DNA of 64,000 nt from contig NC_063448.1 of NCBI RefSeq assembly GCF_020379485.1, positions 12,981,726 through 13,045,725 of the forward strand, in the 5' to 3' direction. Below, piece after piece: positions 45,707-56,694 of this stretch. The position numbers and the translations under genes were made by a program. Every line of letters starts with the position of its first letter. Within the stretch, counting starts at the first letter, position 1. Origin of the DNA: Brassica napus (lineage: Eukaryota > Streptophyta > Magnoliopsida > Brassicales > Brassicaceae). A model generated the notes under the pieces. It was not told where the DNA came from. It worked only from the letters and a program-made list of their open reading frames with translations, and searched no databases.

Positions 45707-47101
45707 CTAATTCAGTGCTTTTCCCTGGATCTGCTGTCCTTGGAGCAGCTGGCTCATCATATTGGCAAGACTCTTCATCTCGTCCTGTGGAGCAGTTTGA
45801 GCAGGCTGTGCAGGCTGCTGGTTAGTCGGTTGTTTCTGGTTGTGGAACTGAGTATTCTGAGCTGGGCTGAGGACAAAGGTTCTTCCTTGATTTCCATACC
45901 CCCGTTGGTAGCCACTGTTCTGAACCTGATTGCCTTGAGCATTTTCTGCGTTACCATCGGGTTTAGGGTTGTTGAACAGGTGGGGGTTGTTCCTCACGTT
46001 AGGGTTCGGGTGGTAGTTCTTGAACTGCCATCCTTGTCCATTCACATAGCTAACCTCATGATGGTCCTCAGTCGCCTGGTCTGCTTCTGATGTAGTGTCT
46101 GTGGTTCCTTTATCCTGAGGGGATTCTTCCATGATGAAGACATGGTTCTGATTAATCTTTATCAGTTGATCGACCTTGGCAGAGAGCTCATCTATTTTGC
46201 TATTGTCGATGCTGTTCACCTTTTGGGTGCGGTCATTCTCTCGGTTGCTGTCAGCTGAGCTTGAGGCCATGTTCTCAATCAGCGCGAAAGCGCCTTGAGT
46301 GGATTGGGTCATGAAATCTCCATTACTGGCTGAGTTTAAAGCATTCTTGTACTCCCAACCTACTCCATCGTAGAACACTCCGAGTAGATAATCTTCTTCA
46401 AAACCGTGATGTGGGCACTCCCTGCGGTAGACGTTGAATCGCTCCCAAGTGTCGCAGAACGGCTCATCTACCAGCTGTTTAAAGCTGGCGATCTTCTGTC
46501 TTAGAGCTGCTGTCTTTGACTTCGTGTAGAAATGGCTCAAGAAAGCGGATCTGACTTGTTCCCATGTGGTGAGCGATCCAGTGGGTAGGGAATCTAGCCA
46601 GCGAGCAGCCTTCCCATCGAGAGAGAAAGGGAACAGGGTACACTTGATGTAATCTGGTGGTACTTCATTCGCCTTAGTGAACCCACACATCTTCTCAAAG
46701 TTTTCAATGTGGTCCATCGGAATTGCTGCAGGAAGTCCGTTGAAGATCTTCCTCTGCACCAGACCTATCAAGGCGGGCTTGATCTCAAATTCTTGTCTAG
46801 TGCAAGGTGGAGGGTTGATGACGGATCGCGTAGGAGGTAGATTACGCAAGAGATTCCTTTGGCCAATCTGATCAGCTTCCTCCGGTGCATTCCGTTGATT
46901 TGCAGCGTTCGCTTGGATAGTTTGCTGCATCTGTTGTTGCATGAGTGCAAACGCAGCAGTAAGATCATCCTGATGATCGCCCATGTTGATGCTTGTAGGT
47001 CTAGGCAGTTGACGGTTCTGACGTTCTAATCTCGCTAGTTCTTCGTTGGTGAGCTGATGCAATGGTCCTTGTGCGTTGCTCCGAGTATGTCTACTGGTCA
47101 T
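45707..47101 (-). CDS. Athila gag (about 464 aa)
   Basis: Capsid protein of the element. Start at 47101 (MTSRHTRSNAQG) or two codons upstream at 47107. The Retrotrans_gag core has CTLFPFSLDGKAARWL, WEQVRSAFLSHFY and FCDTWERFNVYRRECPHHGF. The tail is rich in N and Q, and I find no CCHC zinc knuckle. A TAG at 45707-45709 ends the frame. Gag-type sequence continues in the same frame for about 50 more codons, so the stop may be a mutation in an originally continuous gag-pol. Confidence 0.88.
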   Translation of the reverse strand: MTSRHTRSNAQGPLHQLTNEELARLERQNRQLPRPTSINMGDHQDDLTAAFALMQQQMQQTIQANAANQRNAPEEADQIGQRNLLRNLPPTRSVINPPPCTRQEFEIKPALIGLVQRKIFNGLPAAIPMDHIENFEKMCGFTKANEVPPDYIKCTLFPFSLDGKAARWLDSLPTGSLTTWEQVRSAFLSHFYTKSKTAALRQKIASFKQLVDEPFCDTWERFNVYRRECPHHGFEEDYLLGVFYDGVGWEYKNALNSASNGDFMTQSTQGAFALIENMASSSADSNRENDRTQKVNSIDNSKIDELSAKVDQLIKINQNHVFIMEESPQDKGTTDTTSEADQATEDHHEVSYVNGQGWQFKNYHPNPNVRNNPHLFNNPKPDGNAENAQGNQVQNSGYQRGYGNQGRTFVLSPAQNTQFHNQKQPTNQQPAQPAQTAPQDEMKSLANMMSQLLQGQQIQGKALN

Positions 47102-47193
47102 GCACATGGATCATTAGCTGTGACAAAGAAACAGAGGCGAGTTAGATATCTTAGACTTAAAATGAAACCGAAAAGTAGAGGTAAAAAAATCTG

Positions 47194-47212
47194 GTCCCCG
47201 GCAACGGCGCCA
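47194..47212 (-). other. Athila primer-binding site
   Basis: The minus strand reads TGGCGCCGTTGCCGGGGAC five bases after the 5' LTR. It matches the 3' end of plant tRNA-Asp, usual for Athila elements. Confidence 0.88.
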
Positions 47213-47217
47213 AAACT

Positions 47218-48356
47218 TGATACACTAAATATGAATCTTTGCTACTGCCAAGTTAACAGTTGTGATTATAGTACTTTAGATTCAATTCAGAGGACCAGTC
47301 TACACTTTACTCTTATAAGTTTCAATGTCAAGCTAAGAAAAAAATAGTTTTCAATTCAATTGGTGACGCGGAAAACAAGTAAACTAGAGTTTGATTCAAT
47401 TTAACAAGAAGCTAGCCTAGGGTATTTCATTGGGTGTTGAGCGAGAGCCAAACAATTATTCAAGCGCGATGCAGTGCTTTCTAGAACTCGGATCACTCAG
47501 CTGGAACACCCCACTGTCGTGGTGGTGATCTCTTTGCTGGTCGATCCCATCATCTAACTGTCGTTGAGATGAGAAACGACTGCAAGCCTTAGAGATCAGG
47601 TCCGATCAGTTCACTTACTACCCTAATATCTACTTTCGCTGATTAGGGATACTAAGCTCATTCAATACATGTCAAGCTATCTCCTAAGCGGTTAGCTAGG
47701 CGATAAACTTAGGATCTAACATCAAGTGATCAGATTAATGGAAGCCTTAAGAATAGTATGAATGAAGAATAATCAAGAATAGCTTATCTATGTTTAGCTC
47801 ATATTTCAACACCCTAAAACCCTAGGCGAGCTAGATCACTACTCGATCATGATGCAAGCAATCAAAGACATAGATTCTGAATGAAACTGCATAATAATAA
47901 GAGTAGTAAACAAAGGGTTCAGATGGTCTTCTCTATGCGAGAATGGATTCTTCTCCCTTACAAGTTGCAGATCGCAAAAGCTAATAGTTCTCTTGTAAAA
48001 ATAGCGTAAGTAATAAAATATGATAGATGGTATCTTTATATGGAGGCGCCAATAGGTAGAAAAGATATTAGGGCAACATGGCTTTAATTCCCGAAATAGG
48101 AGCTTCCTTATTTGTCGGGAACAACCTCGGGATCACTCCGTTTGCTTGCTCCGCTTGAGAACAGTCTCGGGACTGTTCGCCTTGAGTGATCTTCGCAGGA
48201 ATGCTCCAAAAGGACAGCTTCTCTTCAAGCACCCTCTCTTCACTCTTCTACCACCTCTAGACCTGTAAAAGATCAAAAAGGACTAGACTGACACGGATTA
48301 AGGACTCGAATCAATACGAAAACACCTATACAATGATGTGAAAACACCATATATCA
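47218..48356 (-). repeat. Athila 5' LTR
   Basis: Partner of 36576-37715. Most differences are single substitutions plus one A-run length change. It lies between the ATTAT duplication and the primer-binding site. Confidence 0.93.
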
Positions 48357-48453
48357 ATTATCAATATACAAACCCTAACATTTGCAATAATCTTTCGTCG
48401 ATTTTGAAAATTAAAAAAACATATCCCGCGTTTTAACGCGGGAGATATCCTAG

Positions 48454-50208
48454 TACTAAATTAATTCATGAAATAATGGCAATGGATTAAGTAGCTAGAG
48501 TTCATCAAATAAAAAATTCACATTATGACAAATGTAGATGTCACTTTTTTCCAGGAGAGTTCTAAAAATACTAGAATGCGAAAAAAAATTGAAGAAAGTA
48601 GTTAACAGGGTATTTTCCAGTGTAACATCTTTTGAAAGTATTTGTATTGTTCATATATACATACATATATTGTATAAGATACACTCTCATTTTTTGTTTA
48701 GTCTGAAACAAATTAGCAGTTGGGTTTGAATGAAACAGAATGGATGTAATTCAAAGCTCTAGTCATTGTTCATTCACAAGATATGATCTCTAGACATCAT
48801 GATTTGGTTCTCCCTAATCTCATTTACTTTGTTAATTATTTTATAACTTTTGTTTTGTGTAGAATGGCCATTCCTTTTTTTATATTCATAGTGTTGTATC
48901 AAATTAATTCACAGTACGTAATGGCAAATGAACAAACTAGCTAGAGTTCATGAAATAAAAAAAAATCACATTATGAGAAATATAGATGTCATTGTTTCCA
49001 GGAGAGTCCTAAAAATACAAGAATGCCAAAACAAAAATATTGAAGAAAGTTGTTAAGAGGGTCTTTTCCAGTGTAAGATCTTTTGGATCCACTCTAATTG
49101 GTATTGATTAATATCTATTATCATAAGTGAACAATATAATAATGTAGACAGTGTAAGATCTTTTGGAACCACTCTAATTGGTATTGATTAATATCTATTA
49201 TCATAAGTGAACAATGTAATAATGTAGATTAGGTAGTAGTGTAGAACGGAGACTTTTCGATCCACTTGAACCAATATTCTATAAAATGTACTAATATAAT
49301 TTTTGTTTAACAACTTGTCTCTCTCTTCCTTCAATCATATAAATCTGTTAGGTCTCCTAACATTAGTCTTTGTTCGATCAAGAATATCTTCAATATAATG
49401 CTATATTACATGTCATTAAGCTATTATTATGGCAGTGAATCAATTATTCAGAGCTACGTCTATTGATTATTCACATCCATTTAATTTTTTTTTTCAGTAG
49501 GCGATGTGAATACAATTCTTATCGAGTACGTTCAGCAATTTATGAGAAAGGTATAATTGACATGGGACAAAATCTGACTTCTAATGTTCACCACATATTA
49601 TTCTCATCGTCCTCTTTATCTTAAACCTCTTGAAATTTTTTTACTCCGACTTTAAAAATAATTACATATATATAAATATCTATAAAAGAATTTAACAAAA
49701 AAAATATCTATAAAATTAAAATTAACGTATAGGACGGCCTTTTGTTTGCTTTACAACACACTTTTAATTTCTTTACCCTACTATATTGTTTTAAAGGCTT
49801 TTGCACTCTCATATTAGCTGATCCACTCCACCAATCATATCAAAACGAGTAAGGGCATGTGCAATATACAGACTCAGCTTAATTACAAAATCAAATCTTG
49901 TCTCAAAAGTCGCAATCTATTGCATGTAAAAGATTGGAAATACAAAAGAGAAAAGATTGATATGTACGATTGTTACATTATTAACGTGGACAGGAGCATG
50001 AAACTTCTTGATGATTTATGATGATGAACAATAGAAAAGCAAAAATAAATATGTTGGGACACTGAAAAAAAGCATCTGGTCTTGAGATATGGAATATACA
50101 TACTCTCACCCCTACTCTCTCTATCCATCGCCGATGCCATCTCTATTGACTGTTTTGGTCGACCAAAGTATACAGTAGTAGTGTCCCTGATACCTTTTAT
50201 CTGGTTAC
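48454..50208. repeat. Tandemly duplicated non-coding DNA, then unassigned intergenic sequence
   Basis: The blocks at 48480-48640 and 48920-49080 are diverged copies (for example CCAGGAGAGTTCTAAAAATAC and CCAGGAGAGTCCTAAAAATAC). An 80-bp unit beginning CAGTGTAAGATCTTTTGG is repeated almost perfectly at 49069-49148 and 49149-49228. From 49230 to 50208 nothing is recognised. Confidence 0.7.
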
Positions 50209-50416
50209 GAGACCATAATTAACCCGGAGTTTTAGAACGGGTTCTTAACAGAAGTTAAGAAACTGTTTCTTAACTTTTAACTAAAAAAGCTAAAAACTGG
50301 TTCTTAAATAAAGACTTTAAGAACCGGTTCTTAGTTTTTTTAGTTAAAAAGTTAAGAAACAGTTTCTTAACTTCCGCCAAAAACCTTACTCTAAGAACTC
50401 CGGGTTAATCGTGCTC
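50209..50416. mobile_element. Foldback MITE, Harbinger-like
   Basis: The whole 208 bp folds back: left GAGACCATAATTAACCCGGAGTT pairs with the inverted right end GAGCACGATTAACCCGGAGTT. The arms are built of GGTTCTTAA and GTTAAGAAAC motifs. This motif set is typical of Brassicaceae Harbinger-derived MITEs. The 3-bp target duplication could not be confirmed. Confidence 0.65.
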
Positions 50417-50819
50417 TGAGATTCCTTAATTCATTTGCTACTTTATTTATTAGATAGAACCTTTAACACCCAAGTATTTTTAGCAAAAAAAAAAAACATC
50501 TGAGATACAAACACATTCGTATTTCGTATAATTCCCACATACAAAAGAAAAGTTTGTAACAAATATATTTTGGGATTTGATAAATAGCATTAATAAGATC
50601 ATACACTTCAAATCTATCATTAATATGGAAAATAAGGAAATATATATAGAGAGATTGCGAGATTACATCTTTGTTGTGTATATAATCCATACATCTCTGT
50701 TGCTTTGGGCGAGACCGTGAGAGTAGTACTCCTAAGGATCTGAATAAGTGATCAAGTGTGTTTGTAATCTAGAGAAACAATCCATTTGAGTGATGCCGCC
50801 TCCAAATATCTCCCACTAA

Positions 50820-52323
50820 TCACCTCCTTCCTCCGCGTTGTCCTGCTCTTCGACCTGGGTTTCTTGAAAACTGGATCTGCAAATTTTTGGAGTCCTGTTC
50901 ATTTTCATCCATTCTATAGCCTGTCAAATGCATAGTAGCATAGCATCAGTTAAGTTCGAGTTTGAGTGTCTTTCTTCAGAAAAACAAAAAGAGGAATATG
51001 TTGATGAAGATAAAGTATATAACAAGAAATAAAGCAAAACATGTTGGACCTAATATTTACCAAATTGGGAAGCAGGGAGAATCTTAGTTTACCTTGCAGG
51101 GCAGTACGAGCAGTTGCTGCACAAGCAGGATTTTCAAAATCAACAAAACATAGAACAACAGGATCTCCATTCCTCTGCATTAAGAAAAACTTAACTTAGT
51201 CAAAAGTAACAAAATTTGTTCGAAGTTGCAACAATGCTTCAAGTTGGAAACAAGTTAATCTTACTTGCTTTGTATCTTTGGTCACAAGTCTCACTTCTTT
51301 ATATCCCAGAAAAGGCCGAAATATATCTAAGACCATATGGTTAAGGACACTAACCAGCACAAAACATTCTTAAGAAGTTTTGAAAATGAACCATAACAAA
51401 AAAGGATACGAGATACTTCCCTCCTAGAGCAATTAGAAGGAAGTCCTTCGACAAAGAGAGTGTTGGATGCATCTGGAGGTAGACGAAGCAGTTCTCTTCC
51501 AGGCCTACCAACAACTAAATCTTGTTGACCAAAACCCAAATCTCGACCATTAGGCCCAAAATCTGGAGGCATAAGAACTCCACCACGCCCAGGCATAAGC
51601 TCACCTCCTCGTCTTCCCATGCCAGCAACATGAAAGCGACCAGCTTCTTCAGATGGCATAGAAGACGTTTGCTACAGAAGAGTGAAGACTTTTTCAATTC
51701 ACTGAACGAAATAAACGAAGAAGAGACAACACATAAAAGTACATAAGTGAATAATAATACCGCACTCTGAAGGTAGCGATCATAAGCTGACCCAATAGTC
51801 CTCGTATCTCTTACTGAATGAGGGATACCTCTATCCTCATCTCGTGACACGTAATCATGGTCTGAAATAAGACAAGGCGTAATATTTACATGTAAAATGT
51901 ATTGTGGACATGAATCAGCAACTACCAAGCAGTGATTTTGATGAACATCTTTAACTTAAGCGTCAATGTAACAGGACACATACACAGAACCATTCCATCA
52001 CATTATAACGAACGGAACCTAAACTCAATTATAGGGCAAAGGAGCAATCTTTAAGACATATAACAGGTGTTCAATTGTCTTTATGACAAGCCGCACAACA
52101 ATGCCCAATACAATGAAACATTTGAATCTCCACAAGTATAGAAACAGCTTCTCTAGGTCTAAATCGTCCGATCACAAAAAAAAAAAAAAAAAAAGGATGG
52201 AGAATTTAGCTTTTTACCGAAGTCAGAACGGTGACGTTTCAGAGGACCACCGTGAGGGATCGGCGACATCGGAGGAGGCTGATGGTGTCTCTGCTGCTGG
52301 TTCCAGTACCCACCATCTGCCAT
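50820..52323 (-). CDS. RRM-domain RNA-binding protein, six exons, 237 aa
   Basis: Exons 52218-52323, 51761-51861, 51410-51671, 51265-51326, 51093-51174 and 50820-50920 have GT-AG borders and compatible phases, ending at TGA 50820-50822. The start (MADGGYWNQQQ) is the first ATG of exon 1. Residues 1-35 are Q/P-rich, residues 90-130 are glycine-rich, and residues 139-224 form one RRM: RNP2 LFVEGL, RNP1 region VLCFVDFEN, closing with LQIQFSR. The C-terminus is a basic RGG-like tail (RRAGQRGGRR). It should bind RNA in nucleus or cytoplasm; the targets are unknown. Position beside the extensin and VQ genes suggests the Arabidopsis counterpart is AT1G21320, but I cannot confirm that. All frames are intact, so it is probably functional. 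Confidence 0.88.
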
Positions 52324-54493
52324 TGACGGCGACTGAAAGGAACAATAATTTCTAATTTTTGCTCGATTTCAGTTTCAGTTTCTGCTTTTAGATAACCGAA
52401 TGATCCGAATTTCTGTTACCCGACCCGGTTTATTCTGACACTTATTTAACGGGCCTATAGACTCATATACCTATCGGCCCACTTGATGAAAAGCTACTTG
52501 GAACTTGAAAGTGCTTTGGTCTGCCTTTTTACATTTTGTTAATCTCGTCCTCCGCGAGTAATTTTGTCCACTCCTAAATTTTCCATTTATAGGTTTGACT
52601 AGGTTCTCTAATAATTAGATGGTGATTATTTGAAACTCTACATCGTATAATATTGAAGGACGATTCTCTAGGATAGTTTTTTTTTTAAATTTTGTTACAA
52701 AAATAGCCCTCAAAAAATAAAATGATCAAAATAATCTTTTTTTTTTATTTTGAAAATTCTAATATTTATTTTTTATTTAAAAAATTTGAATTCATCCCCA
52801 TAATTCAACTCCTTAACTTTAAACCAGTATTAGATTAGTTAATCTTAAGGGTATAAATACATATTTACCTTTCAATAAAATCTCTTTTGGACATTTTTCT
52901 TCTTGAAGATGTGAAAATAAACTAAAAAGTTTATTTAAGGAAATTTCTCAATATTTAATGTGATCTTTTCTAGAAGATTAATTAGCAGACTATTTAGTGG
53001 GATTTGTTGAGTAATAAAAGATATGTTTCTGAATTTTATATTGAAATTTTTCTTGGGTTGTGATCTAAAAGAGATTCACGCAACTCTTTTCTTTTCTTTT
53101 TTTTTTTATCAAAACGCAACTCTTTTCTAGTAGACGATAGTAGCAAAGACTAATCAAGTCTTGCGAGCTGAGTTACGCACACTTACTCTGAAATGGACCC
53201 ACAATCAAACTTGTTCGTTCCATTACTATACTCACCAACATGGCGTAGATTTCACTTGTGTGGATGTAATAATAAACACATCATGGATTTGGTTTTACAA
53301 TATAATTGGGGTTTAGGCTGAGTCGGAGATGCTAACTCCAAGAAAGCTCGGGAAAATGTAGAACTAGCTGCAGAGCGATCTTCTAAATAAAATGCCTGCA
53401 AAGGAGGTCATATGATATCAAAGTCGAACCTCCCAAAGTCAAATTGGTAAAGCAAAGTAGCTCTTGTGAAGACTAGTCAAAACTAACTTTTGCACCATTT
53501 TATTAATAGCAAATAAAGTCTATTTCTTGTATTAATGACCAAAATTGTTCTCGGACTGGAAGCATTGAATCTTGTGAACCTCATGTTGCTTCTATAGAAT
53601 CCCCAGAGTGGGCTAAGCAGTATGAGTGGGGCCTGTATTTAACCCTTATGGCCTTCCATGATGGAACTTTAAGATCATAGACGAGTTTTCTTCAGTCAAA
53701 ACAAACATCTCCTTTTCATGTTGAAATGCATTTTGACCTTATACAACTTTCTTTCACTGGACCCGTCTATGTATTAGTAGTTTTAAAAAAATTGATGTCG
53801 AATAAGATTTGAGGAGCATGAAGCAGATGCATGGTGGTTAGACAGTCCGAATAAGGTGTAAGAGAAATTAAACGTGCGGCAATTTTCATAAGAAATCATG
53901 CCGGTACGTCACCTACTGTAAACCAGATAGGTAGCGGATCCAAACACAGACATTTCATTTTAACCCGCATGTTTTAGCTGGTCGATATTTCACCCTGTCA
54001 CTACTTTGCACGCAATAGCTTCATTTTCTATTATATAATGTTATTCTTCTTCTTCTTCTTTTTTTGCAACAAGTCAATTACACATGTGAAAGTACTTGCT
54101 TTTAATCCACTGATTGTTTTTGAAAAAAAAACATAAGCAATCTAGATTTGGTATACAAACAAACCCAAAATTCATAAAGTTTATTGTACCAACAGTAACA
54201 ATAATAAATGCCTCCAATTAGATTATAGTCGATGAGCACAAGTAGCTAAAGGAGGAACAAGAGTCGCTAAAGATAGTATTTAAAACTATGAAAATGCCCA
54301 CCGAACACGAATACATATATCATCAAATTGTCAATTGGATTCTAACAGATGACGTCAACATCACGACATGCAGAAGTATAACCCCTCTAATTCTATGAGA
54401 GTGTCTCCTAAAAATGATGAAAAACGTATAATACATCATGTGTCTCTCTATAATACTTGTAAAACTAAGTTCAATTTGAAATAAAATCCCAAT
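52324..54493. other. Intergenic: promoter side of the RRM gene, no other gene seen
   Basis: The first few hundred bases are the likely promoter of the RRM gene, but no TATA box is obvious. The remainder to the end of the VQ gene is AT-rich and shows no coding or transposon signature I can support. Confidence 0.5.
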
Positions 54494-55186
54494 CTAACAA
54501 TCAAAAAAATTTGTGAAAAGGTCCATGGAAGAAGGAGACGGGATCGTTGGAGTGGTTTGTAGGATAGAGCTAAAGTCATTGAAGAACGACGAAAAACCTT
54601 GAGGATCAGATGCTCCAACCGTAGAAAAGAAATCTGGCGATATCTGCGGTAGAGAAGCGGGCCCTGGAGACAAGATCCCAGTACGTTCGGTAGCTCGGTT
54701 TTGATGATAGTCATGTTGGTAATATTGATTCGTACTCTCTACGCCACCCACAAACCCTAGTTCATTTGAGGCATTAGCTTTCTCCATCGCAGCATACCTA
54801 GCCGCCGGAGATATCGAACCACGGGATGCATCGAACACTGCTGACGTGTCTCGTGACGCAGATGTGTAGTCTAGTGCTAAGGTTGATGGAGAAGAGGAGG
54901 ATGGAATTGTGGAGGTAGAGGTTTTGCCTGTGAGACGTTGAACCAATGTCATGAAATTATTAGGGTGTGTATGGATAATCTTGGGAGATACAGTGTATAT
55001 TATCACTGGACCGCGTGGAGGCAATAGTTGTGATGGTTCTCGCTCGGTTAGCTGCGGTGGTTGTGATTGCAGTGGTTGTGGCGCTAGTGGTGGCTTCTTG
55101 ATGATCTTGTGAGAGTCTTTACGGATTTTCAATGGAGTTGGTCTTGGTCCCAAGATTTCTTTTGATCTTGGAGATTTATTATCCAT
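54494..55186 (-). CDS. VQ-motif protein, MKS1-like (230 aa)
   Basis: Intronless gene starting at ATG 55184-55186 and ending at TAG 54494-54496. The VQ motif FMTLVQRLTG is at residues 78-87, within IIYTVSPKIIHTHPNN, the docking segment that binds group I and IIc WRKY factors. The N-terminal LGPRPTPLKIRKDSHKI and the proline-rich linker match MKS1, as do SPAARYAAMEKA and the C-terminal GILSPGP. MKS1 is a MAP kinase 4 substrate; several SP sites here fit that but are not proof. Gene order suggests Arabidopsis AT1G21326 (VQ3) as the ortholog. It is a nuclear regulator of WRKY activity in defence by family inference. The frame is intact. Confidence 0.9.
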   Translation of the reverse strand: MDNKSPRSKEILGPRPTPLKIRKDSHKIIKKPPLAPQPLQSQPPQLTEREPSQLLPPRGPVIIYTVSPKIIHTHPNNFMTLVQRLTGKTSTSTIPSSSSPSTLALDYTSASRDTSAVFDASRGSISPAARYAAMEKANASNELGFVGGVESTNQYYQHDYHQNRATERTGILSPGPASLPQISPDFFSTVGASDPQGFSSFFNDFSSILQTTPTIPSPSSMDLFTNFFDC

Positions 55187-55206
55187 AGAGTCTACTTTAT
55201 GAGAAG

Positions 55207-55217
55207 AGTATATATAA
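55207..55217 (-). promoter_or_regulatory. Possible TATA box of the VQ gene
   Basis: The minus strand reads TTTTTATATATACTC 20-30 bases before the ATG. It would leave almost no leader, so it may be a fortuitous AT run, and another TATA-like run lies further upstream near 55325-55340. Confidence 0.35.
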
Positions 55218-56362
55218 AAAATATAGAGAGGTATATGCGTATATATGTGAGTGTGGTGATGTTTTTAGTAAAGAAGAACAATGAGTATGTGATGATTAAT
55301 GGAAAAGGGAAGGTACATGAATGCTTGTATATATATGATGTCATTTGTGTATGAAAGAGGGAGAAGAGAAAAGTCAAATGAGGAGTTTCCTACTTAAAAT
55401 GTGGTAAACTTTGGCTACTTGGTTGTTTTGTATTGATTAGTATATTTTAAAGTTCTTTCATGTCTATTTCTTACCAAGATGTGGGTTTGGTTTACCCATA
55501 GATAAAAAAAAGTTTTCCAGTCGTTAGAAAAGACTTGATTCTTATTTTACGACTTCCAGAACTAGTTGTTACTCTTAATACACGTTTATAATAATTAGCT
55601 AAACTGAAAATAAACCTGCTAGCTAGCTGATGCTAACGTTGTTATTTTTGTTTTATTTTTATATTATGATGTAAACCAAGTAAATACAAGAGCTGACTTG
55701 TGTGTTTCTTTTATTTGCAACCTAATGAACAAAAAATAAAGGGTTTGAATACGTCCAGTCTTAACTCATGAGAAAGTCAAGCAAAGAAGAGGTCATGAGT
55801 ACCACAGTCAGACAGTTTGTTGCTGACTTGGCATGATTTTGCAGCTCCTCACACGGTTCTGCTCATCCAGACATGAACAAGTTTCGGTGGACCATATAAC
55901 CAACACAATTTTTTCCCTTTGTCAAACTCTATTTATACAATAAAAGTATTAGATGTGGTCACTCAAAACTTTAATAATATACGTTAGAAACTAAACAGTT
56001 GTCTACAAGCTTTTTGAAATTTAAAAATGAACTTTGAGATATAGTGGTTTAATGGTTAGGTATGTCCACTTTCATAACGTTCGTCTGTTCAAGCTTTTTT
56101 TTTTTGAAAAAATTTCGTCTGTTCAAGTTCTAGTCTGTCTCTTTAATTTATAAAAACAAGTGTAACGTAATTTACCAAATTATGATTTGAGTGAGTAATA
56201 ACTTGGATTAACTACCAGCAAACTCGCTTCATAAGAAACTCATCGAAGATCCCCAAAAACAAAAGGGGTGCTTTGTCGTATTTCATCCACAAGCCTCCAA
56301 GCGTGTCAATATAAGTAATGAAAACGAGATGTGTATTGGTTTTGACTCATAATCACATGCAT
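55218..56362. other. Intergenic, promoter side of the VQ gene
   Basis: AT-rich sequence, no gene seen. The first few hundred bases are the presumed VQ promoter. Confidence 0.5.
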
Positions 56363-56375
56363 GATTAGTAATCAT

Positions 56376-56681
56376 AGTAGAAGTCCTCTTGGTCCAATGG
56401 TTTGACTAAAGGTTCATTAATGCTTCTACACCAGCAGATATGTTTCAATTCTCGGAAAAAATGATTTATTAAACAATTATGTAGGCTACGGAGGAAATGC
56501 TTACAAAGGATCTTCAACATGGTGCAAGTAAACTCGGCCAAGCATGGTCTTCGTAGAACGGCTCGGGTAATGCAGTTACGCGTAGATCCTTGTAAGGCAG
56601 ATAGTATTGTCGGTTGGTTGTCGGATCGTCTATGTAATTTTTCTCTAATTGTAATATCATAATAAATCAGCTTTAAAAAAA
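56376..56681 (+). mobile_element. SINE with perfect 13-bp target duplication
   Basis: Direct repeats GATTAGTAATCAT (56363-56375 and 56682-56694) flank a 306-bp unit that has a box A-like TTGGTCCAATGG, a box B-like GTTTCAATTCTC and a short 3' A run after AATAAATCAGCTTT. It is longer than the SINE at 35629 and of another family. The frame at 56365-56694 on the minus strand is only its reverse complement. Confidence 0.75.
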
Positions 56682-56694
56682 GATTAGTAATCAT

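Larger units (their letters stand above)
36576..48356 (-). mobile_element. Athila-type Ty3/gypsy retrotransposon, 11.8 kb, young LTRs
   Basis: Complete element on the minus strand. LTRs are 36576-37715 and 47218-48356, the target duplication ATTAT lies at 36571-36575 and 48357-48361, the polypurine tract adjoins the 3' LTR and a tRNA-Asp-type primer-binding site adjoins the 5' LTR. Gene order is gag, protease, reverse transcriptase, RNase H, integrase, then a third ORF in the envelope position, which defines the Athila lineage. By eye the LTRs differ at about 12 of 1,140 positions. Confidence 0.95.
36181..48453 (+). mobile_element. Short non-autonomous Helitron split by the Athila element
   Basis: The 3' end at 48425-48453 is clear: hairpin CCCGCG-TTTTAA-CGCGGG followed by AGATATCCTAG, with T next. 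The matching 5' end is placed at 36181, where A is followed by TCTTATTTC and the unrelated sequence of the tandem duplication stops. Without the Athila insertion the Helitron would be about 0.5 kb. The 3' end is well supported, the 5' end less so. Confidence 0.6.

Noticed and set aside
42048..46090. Plus-strand ORFs of 140-260 codons opposite Athila gag-pol
   Set aside because: Antisense shadows of the retrotransposon coding strand; none has recognisable motifs.
36576..48356. Direct repeats of 1.1 kb taken as a segmental duplication
   Set aside because: TG/CA ends, PBS, PPT and a 5-bp target duplication prove they are the LTRs of one Athila element.
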